A stretch of 64,000 nucleotides of DNA, taken from contig JAHLEZ010000003.1 in NCBI GenBank assembly GCA_020726505.1, positions 372,001-436,000 of the forward strand, written 5' to 3'. The notes below the pieces were generated by a model. The model made no database searches, was not told where the DNA came from, and was given only the letters and a program-made list of their open reading frames with translations. This stretch comes from Leptodontidium sp. MPI-SDFR-AT-0119. Taxonomy: Eukaryota > Ascomycota > Leotiomycetes > Helotiales > Leptodontidiaceae. This document shows, piece by piece, positions 57,403 to 64,000 of this stretch. How positions within the stretch are numbered: position 1 is the first letter of the stretch; every line of letters begins with the position of its first letter. The position numbers and the translations under genes were made by a program.

Positions 57403-60135
57403 CTTTGCGGTTTATAGGGATCGAACTGGTGTTCTCGAGTGTGTGTAGGTAGCTTCGAGGAGGAGGGAAATCGGTGAGGTTGGCGGGGTTGTTGTTGGTT
57501 GTTATTGTCGCCGAGAGAAGAGCAAGCCACCCAATTTGTGAATTTATCCAACGGATGGGAAAGTTCTTGGGCCGAGCAATGTCACGCTGTAACAGTGGCA
57601 GAAGCGACAGTTAGGTGGGAGGAGGGAGAGATCAGAAACAGCGAGCCCCAATGCTATAGAGATTTAAGGCCGTGAGAGAATGAGGTGATCCGAGCAGTCC
57701 TGGCAGAAGTACCGTAGTGGCGGTGGAGGAATGGTCGAGTCGAGTTGAGGAGGTTGAGTTGAAGATCGAGGGTAGGGTAGGGAAGAGTAGAGTGGGAGGG
57801 AGGGCCGGAGAAAAGAGTGGATTGGGAAGGCAAGTGGGTTGATTGCGTTGCTTGCTTGCTTGCTTGTCTGTCCGGCCGGTCTGCAGGTGCTTGCTTGCTT
57901 GCCTTGCCGGGTTGGCTGGTATGAGTTGGGAAGGGAAGGCGAGGGGAGGAGAGGAGATAACGTCGAACGAGTCGTCGTGGTGCTGATATTATCAATTCAT
58001 GCGGTGAGTTGGAAGGTGCGCGGCAGATGCAGATGGATGATGAGAAGAGGTGCAGCAGATGCAGCAGATGCAAACAGAAGAAGAAGGTGCGTAGTAATAC
58101 AATACGATGGATTGCATTCAAGTCAATAGATATTTTAAAAGTCGGGGGGCGAGATGAGGCGAGATGGGGTGGTATTGTATTGTATTGAATTGTATTATTA
58201 TTTTTGTTGGCGGGCAGTCTTCCGTTGACTGGGTGTTATCCCGCCTGTACTGTACCTTTTTCCCTTGCAAGCGCGATTTCGATTTGATATCTGGCGCCAA
58301 GACCCGCCACCTGGGCTTGCATCTGCATCTGCATCTGCATTTGCCTCCCTCTGCTGCTCTCCTCTCCTCTCCTCACCTTCCCCTGTCTTGCCCTATCCTC
58401 TCCTATCCGCCCCCAAAGAATCATCCTATCCTATCCTATCCTTCCTCGGCCTCCCTATCCAACCATTCCCTATGCCTCAGGAAAATTAACCCAGAAAACA
58501 GCAAGTCAGGAACCCAGACCCCGATCGCTCACGCTACCCAATCGTTCCCGTCCCACTCCACAGACGGCGTGTCACTTGGTGCAAGTCTTAGTCTAAGCCA
58601 CCATCTTGGGTGGATGAAATGAAACTCTTTTTCTCTCTCTCTCTCCGTTTTGGCTAAAATCTGACGCGGCAAAAGCCCTTTCTTCTTCTCCACGACGCCA
58701 GTCCACGCGCGGAGACACGAGGGAGGACAGGCATGTAGAGGCCTCTTCTTGACCAAAGAAAGACTCAAGTGGCAACGCTTCATCCTCATCAAGCGCCTTC
58801 GATTCCCTCTTCTTCCTGTCCTATCCTCCATTCCCCCCCAGCATGCATGCACCGATCGTCCCCGGGAGCCGGTGATGGGAAACCTCCTGACAGGTCGACT
58901 GAAACTTTAACTTGTGCAACAACAATGCAGACATCTACCCTCCGTAGATATATTTAGAGGTCCACTTGGGGTTTCAGACGAGGCCAATCTGGGGCCGACC
59001 TACCCACAAGGTAGACTCCGGAGCTAAACATTTGGGTGAGGACGCCGTCGATGACGCCGTTGAGGACTTGTAGAGTTCTAGAGCTGGCCTTGTACGATCT
59101 ACTTTACTAGACGTTGAGCACTTTTATAAGGGGGTTTTAGGGTTGCCTTGTATCAGAAAACCATGAGGTTTGAAAGAAAGAAAGATCAGACTGAAAGCTT
59201 TTAGGTTCGAGGAAATATGTTATACAAGCCATCCCATCCATAACGAGTAGGTTCGAACTGTAAACGGAAAATAGAAATGCGGGAATTATCCGTTCATGAT
59301 GTCACATTGTAACAGAAATCCATTCGATGACGAACGAACGACCTCCTTGACCGCTCTACAGAGTAAACTTTCTTTCATAGAGGTCCTACCCAGGTACTGT
59401 AAATATGACATGGTCGGTCGACTCGGTTCGTGATTGACTGAGTCTGTTCCGAACAATCCGATCTCTCTAGATATTACCCCATTATTCGCCCTCGTGATTC
59501 GATGGATAAACGCCTTCCGTTTATAGGTAGAAACATGTACGGACGGACTCTCCTGCGTGACTTCGGTCTCTTGCGAGTTGCGAAGTATCCGTTTCCACCG
59601 TATTGGTCGTACTTGTGTCGTGTTGAGGAGGGGCTGTTCCGTACCCCGCGCTTCCGTATCCGAAATTCTGAGTGTTTCCCAAGAGAGCGTTTACGGCCAA
59701 AGGAAGGGACCTCGTTTGGAAGTCTGTCTGGGTTTGGGGTAGATCATGAGATCAGTTAGCTTTATTGCTCTTGGTTATGGAGTTTCCAGTCTTCCTTGTG
59801 AAGTGCCGAATCTGAGTGTATTCGGTGGGGGGCAAGTACTGAAACTCCGAACGAACTAGGGCATGGATGTTCATGAAGCAGAATGAGCTTTGATTTATAA
59901 CAGCGTAGTAATTACAGGTTATAGAGACTTTCAATACGTGTGGAGCAGCGCTTCTTGATATTCCAGCAGCCCTTTACGGAGTAGTTAGTAATCTCTCAGA
60001 CACCCTGTCGGTTATTCACGGCGACAAGATTCAAGCCAGTGCGGGGCTGATGCCATTTCAAAACCACTCAGTTTTTTGTTCCTCGTATATTCCGAAATAA
60101 GAAGTGTGGCTGACATAATAAGTCAAACAGACTTC
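57403..60135. other. Intergenic with simple repeats
   Basis: No gene supported in 2.7 kb. Simple-sequence blocks: ttgcttgcttgcttg near 57849-57864 and again near 57890-57903, a catctg hexamer run near 58319-58340, and cctatcctatcctatcc near 58425-58441. The 57.5-58 kb part should hold the BAR gene's promoter. Confidence 0.5.
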
Positions 60136-60246
60136 GTCTTCGTGGCTCAGTCGGTAGAGCGTTGGTCTCATAGTCTCATCTATGATCTAGAAGGTTCAAC
60201 TTCAAGAGTTATCCAAAGGTCCAGAGTTCGAGCCTCTGCGAGGACA
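60136..60246 (+). tRNA. tRNA-Met (CAT), elongator type, with intron
   Basis: Exon 1 is 60136-60172, the intron 60173-60210 (38 nt) and exon 2 60211-60246. The acceptor stem pairs GTCTTCG with CGAGGAC (one wobble). The D-stem GCTC/GAGC and T-arm CAGAG-TTCGAGC-CTCTG are perfect. The anticodon loop CTCATA carries CAT, and the intron follows position 37 as in other fungal nuclear tRNAs. The T31/T39 mismatch is also found in usual elongator tRNA-Met. Confidence 0.9.
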
Positions 60247-60253
60247 TATCATT

Positions 60254-60264
60254 GTTTTGCTTTT
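60254..60264 (+). terminator. RNA polymerase III terminator of the tRNA
   Basis: Two TTTT runs (60254-60257 and 60261-60264) begin 8 nt after the discriminator base. Confidence 0.6.
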
Positions 60265-60921
60265 GGTTCTTTCAGTTTCATGTTGTGTCAGCGATGCATC
60301 TTTACCCAGGTAGAGATAGAGCAATTCCTGAACGTCTGTCTTTTTGACCTTCGGGAATATTTCAGTCGTGAAGTTTGGTGAGGTGGGGAGCTGCTTAAGC
60401 GAGTTTCTTCTGGAGATTGGACCTTGGCTTCGACTAACTCCTAAGGGACAATCACAATACAGTACCTAGAAGTACCGTACAGAATAAAACATTACTGGTT
60501 CAAAGAGAACCCATTCCCTTTTTAAGATAATTTCTAGTCTTGACACACTTCCTGAGTGACTTGGCAACCTTTTGCTGTCTATTTGAGGAGTACGTACCGA
60601 GAACCGAGTGAATCAGTAACAGCGGCTTCACACCAGGCGACTCTTCCAGTACTGAGACATACATGTTTCTTTCTTTTCCAGATTCTCCATAGCAGCTCGT
60701 TCGTCTTTTCATCAACCGCTAAAAGATTTAAATCAGATGTCACTGTTTACATTCATACAACTGGAGCCGTTGCTTCACTCGCTTACCATATTCCTCAAGA
60801 TACACCACACTATCCACCAGAGAATTCCTTCCTCTTTACAAACCCCAAATCTCAACAATCCAAACAACCCCAAAACTCCTCCGTCCCCATTTCCGTTTCC
60901 ATCTCCACACACAACCCATCC
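60265..60921. other. 3' intergenic region
   Basis: Between the tRNA and the GST stop codon. The plus-strand frame at 60556-61347 is the shadow of the GST gene. No other gene seen. Confidence 0.45.
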
Positions 60922-61963
60922 CTACACAAGCACATACTTCCCCCCAATTCCCCTCTGCACAGCCTGCCTCTCCCCAATCCTCTCAATCCACCCCAAAAGA
61001 TGTGGAAACGCACCCATCTCCTCATCCGTAAACCCACTCCCCCTCCAATTCTTCACCCAAGCCCAAGTCCCCATATCCGCGACCGAATACTTCCCCTTCC
61101 CTCTTCCTGCGAGATAATCTTTCGCTTGGCCCGTGTATTTGCCCGAAAGTTGCAGTTCGAGAACGCCGAAGACGCGGAAAGTTTCTTTGCGGAAGCGGGT
61201 GATTGCGACTGTGATATCGGGATATCAGAATTAAAATTAGAATTATCTCCAGGGGGTAGAGGAAAGAGCGGAAATGAGGGGGAGGAGAGGGGGGACTTAC
61301 AGCTACTCTGCTCCTGGGCTTTTCGAAAGAATGTCATATTCCCTTGATATGGCGCACCACTACCGTGCCAGAAAAACAACCACTGAATCACCTCACTCTG
61401 TTCCAACTCGTCTTGGAAGCCGAATTTCTTCTCAACATCAAAGTGCTGTAAAAGATACAAGAGTTGCGCAGAGGTCTCCATTACAGGATGTGGGGGCGTT
61501 CGAGTATTGTCGACGAGAACCGGTATTCGACCTGGTCAAAGTTAGCTTAGGACGTACCTTGGGGAAAGAAAGTGGGGAAGTTATACTCACCATTTGGATT
61601 CAAGCTCAGAAACCAACCTTTTTTCTGCTCGTTGGTTGAAGTATCACTGTGCAAAGCGCTGACGTTAGTATCGTATCAATCGAACCCTGCCAACCAGCAG
61701 GCCAGAATCAGTTTAGTAATACTGACATCAGAGTTGTGGTCCATTCGGTGCCATATGTTGTAGCTAGTTCTTCAAGGAAGATCTGGACTTTCTGGCCGTT
61801 GGGAGTGTTCTGCGTGAGGAGATGCAGGCCCTGTTTCACGACGGCCACTCAGTTGGAGTCATTTGAGGGCGTCTCGGGGGCTGGTGCAGAAATCCTGACC
61901 TACCTTTGCCTCTTTTACATCTGCTGGAGTTTGTTCATGGTATGTCTGGAAATTGGAAGTCAT
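60922..61963 (-). CDS. URE2-like glutathione S-transferase
   Basis: Glutathione transferase of the fungal Ure2p/nu-class-like group. Exons 61904-61963, 61727-61830, 61591-61646, 61301-61531 and 60922-61208 are fully in phase, 245 residues. The thioredoxin-fold half has HLLTQNTPNGQKVQIFLEEL, then FLSLNPNGRIPVLVD (cis-Pro of the glutathione site) and METSAQLLYL (the ES/TS glutathione-binding block). The helical half has QSEVIQWLFFWHGSGAPYQGN, FGVLELQLSG, YSVADMGTWAWV and an IERIGERQAV end. These enzymes conjugate or reduce with glutathione in the cytosol. The protein lacks the Asn-rich prion N terminus of yeast Ure2. It faces the NMT1-like gene across 666 bp. Confidence 0.92.
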
Positions 61964-62629
61964 TGTGAAGGATTGGTACTAAGAACAGTGTCAAGATTGC
62001 ACAAGTGGTGAACAAGGGAAAATTCGACTCGTTGTATGTAGCCTAGATCTCGGATGTCTTCGGGGGAGACTCCGAGGTAAATGTATTTAATTCAGTCACG
62101 TCTAATTTCAACTTTTGCTGCGCGCTTCATTTTGCTTGCTGTGATATCTGAAAATGCCTTCATTCCAACAATATCGGCTAACTCCGAGCAAAGTTCCAAA
62201 GTCCAAAAGCCTCCATGATTCAAATGTGATATTAGCGATAGTCAATAAACACACCGCGGCCACCGTAAGAGAATAAAAGCCGAAGACCCCATCGCATTAT
62301 TCCGACACTGATCCAGGAATCGCAATCGTCCGATGATCAACAAGATAAGCATTTATTTACTAGCATCGCAGAAAGCCGAAGCGTAGGAGCGATCCCCTCG
62401 CTTATTCGCAATATCCCGACGGCAACAAAGCAGAAGTCCATGATCATCAGCAACACAGTTCAATGTGGATAACTCGTCGTTACAGTAGCGGTTACATTTC
62501 CAAACATGCAATTACTGGTCTCTGTACTTAAACAGCCGAAAATCCATCTCTCTGATTCAATTTCCACAATCAGTTATCACGAGCCTAAACTTCACCAAAC
62601 ACACTTTCGACATACATACATCTGACGCC
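61964..62629. promoter_or_regulatory. Divergent promoter region, GST / NMT1-like gene
   Basis: A 666-bp head-to-head gap. A GATA-rich zone (gataacc/gatatct/gatagtc) near 62140-62480 could hold nitrogen-control sites, but I could not test significance. Confidence 0.4.
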
Positions 62630-63586
62630 ATGCAACCATTCTACCTCACAGCAACGGGGTACAACCTCAACTACCTCCCAGAATACATCGCTCTCCGCCA
62701 CGGCTTTTTCAAAGAACAAGGCCTAGACGTAACAGTCAACATCCCCACACCCTGGGACGGGGTCCTCGACGCTCTCGCAGACGGATCAGCAGACATGGCA
62801 CTCGGCGGCATCTGGGTCCCAACAATGTACCGCAACCGGGTCCAGAACTACACCGTCTTCGCACAGATCGCCAACCGGTGTCCTCTCGCGCTCCTCACCC
62901 GCGGCAGTGTTCGTCAAGATTTCAAGCTCTCCGACGTAGCGGGGAAGACGGTTCTCATGAAATCCGGGGGCGGCGCTAGCGTCGGTCTGTTCTTCAAGAT
63001 GCTGTTGAGGGAGAATGGAGTGGATCCGAGATCGGTGGATTATATCCAGGACTTGGATGGTGTTATGTTGGGGAACTTGTTTCAGGGTGGCATGGGCGAT
63101 TATTTCGTTACGGATAACCTTTCTGCGCTGGCGATGGCGTCGAGGAATCCTGATGTTGCGGTGCAGATGGAGATGGTTACTCAAGGAGACGTCCCCTGGA
63201 GTGTGTATTACCGCGAGACAGAGGGTATCGCTCCCGAAGTCCTGGATGCGCAGAGACGGTTCTGCGTTGCTTTGAAGAAGGGGATTGATTGGGTTCTTGA
63301 ACGTGATGCTGAGAGTTTCAGTGATGAGCTCGCGGATTTGTTCCCGAATGTTCCGGTGGAGGTTGCTGTTAGTGTGACGAATCAGTTTCGTCGCGAGGGA
63401 ATGTGGACATCGACTGTTATCCCGCAGAAGGCTTTTGATCGTTGGCAGGTTGGATTGGCTGGTGCTCGCTTGGTCAAGGAGCCGCTTGTTTATAGCGAGA
63501 TTGTCGATGACAGGCCTGCTGTTGAAGCAGAGGCTGTGAAGGAGGCGAGAGTGAGAGTGGAAAGGACTGTGGAAACTCGGCTATGA
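62630..63586 (+). CDS. NMT1/THI5-like, ABC-type substrate-binding fold protein
   Basis: A single-exon gene of 318 residues. It has the start NLNYLPEYIALRHGFFKEQGL seen in NMT1/THI5-like and SsuA/TauA-type periplasmic binding folds. ADGSADMALGG and KTVLMKSGGGASVGLFFKML (phosphate/sulfonate-like loop) follow, then a VTDNLSALAMA block. Unlike bacterial homologues it has no signal peptide or lipobox, so it is probably cytosolic. The CCCFC motif of the yeast pyrimidine synthase Thi5 was not seen, so a thiamin-pyrimidine role is not supported. It may be an enzyme or ligand binder derived from a bacterial-type scaffold. The lack of introns and its neighbour GST are consistent with, but do not prove, horizontal transfer. 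Confidence 0.75.
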   Translation: MQPFYLTATGYNLNYLPEYIALRHGFFKEQGLDVTVNIPTPWDGVLDALADGSADMALGGIWVPTMYRNRVQNYTVFAQIANRCPLALLTRGSVRQDFKLSDVAGKTVLMKSGGGASVGLFFKMLLRENGVDPRSVDYIQDLDGVMLGNLFQGGMGDYFVTDNLSALAMASRNPDVAVQMEMVTQGDVPWSVYYRETEGIAPEVLDAQRRFCVALKKGIDWVLERDAESFSDELADLFPNVPVEVAVSVTNQFRREGMWTSTVIPQKAFDRWQVGLAGARLVKEPLVYSEIVDDRPAVEAEAVKEARVRVERTVETRL

Positions 63587-64000
63587 ACAGGTGGAATTGG
63601 CTGACTGGGAAGTAGAGGTATCACGCCTATGCCCGGTGTCAGAGCTCTTGGCTGCTTCAATACTGTGTAATTAGCGCTCCTCTCTTTGTACTGAATTTAA
63701 ACCTTTTGCAACGTTTTTTGAAAATCTCAAAAGCTTAATTTGAAAGAATTTGAAAACCTGCCTCTTGCAGTAGATGCATTTTCCTGTTTGGAGGCTGACT
63801 CTAGTGATGAATTATGCTTTGAATGATGGCGTGGTTATGATGGCTAACCATTCATTATCGCCAACTAAAATTGTCCGATTCATGTATTGTTTTCCATGTA
63901 TACCTTCTTGTTGTTATCGATGCCGAAATTGGAACGTAATATCCACATACTGCTAAGTCAGATTTTGCATTTCAGGGTAAGGAGGTAGGTTTCGAAGGAA
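63587..64000. other. 3' flank, no gene
   Basis: AT-rich 3' sequence. An open frame at 63774-63956 has no domain. Confidence 0.5.

Noticed and set aside
57839..57905. ttgc tetranucleotide runs as a CRISPR-like or structured array
   Set aside because: Simple short-period microsatellite without spacers.
60556..61347. 263-codon plus-strand ORF
   Set aside because: It is antisense to the GST exons, whose five-exon model is phase-perfect and carries GST motifs.

Overview
The window is nuclear DNA of a filamentous ascomycete (Pezizomycotina). I base this on genes split by many short introns (about 45-110 nt) with GT-AG ends and CTAAC/CTAAT-like branch points, on fungus-specific families (URE2-like glutathione transferase, Erf4, fungal hybrid histidine kinase, fungal P450s, DUF4203 membrane protein), and on a tRNA-Met(CAT) with an intron after position 37. 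The gene set looks like Leotiomycetes/Helotiales, but that rank is inference. No CRISPR array, intact transposon, rRNA gene or virus-like element was seen.

Layout. 0-6.5 kb: a small F-box protein (-), an orphan multi-exon gene (-) and a five-exon cytochrome P450 (+). 6.5-9.8 kb: a gene-poor tract with two families of degenerate tandem repeats and splice-like signals on the minus strand. 9.8-11 kb: a J-domain co-chaperone (-). 12.7-15.6 kb: a P-loop ATPase with an FG-rich, nucleoporin-like tail and an in-frame TAG. 16.8-21.9 kb: a secreted PL20-type glucuronan lyase, then a zinc-independent quinone oxidoreductase (-) facing a second P450 (+) across a shared promoter region. 22.4-24.1 kb: a broken SRPK-like kinase. 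24.1-28.1 kb: gene-poor. 28.1-41.2 kb: a DUF4203 membrane protein, a GAF/HisKA/HATPase/REC hybrid histidine kinase and an Erf4-type palmitoyltransferase subunit. 43.6-51.3 kb: a haloalkane-dehalogenase-like hydrolase, a small Gly-rich ORF, a PQ-loop membrane protein and a Myb-like plus C2H2 regulator (-). 51.3-55.9 kb: gene-poor. 55.9-57.4 kb: a BAR-domain protein (-). 60-64 kb: the tRNA, a glutathione transferase (-) and a divergent NMT1/THI5-like binding protein (+).

Most genes look like independent housekeeping or signalling loci, not one cluster. The two divergent pairs (oxidoreductase/P450 and GST/NMT1-like) are the best candidates for co-regulated metabolic units. The most unusual single gene is the ATPase with the FG tail. 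Exon limits were read by eye from splice signals and checked for phase; they are models, not transcript-proven.
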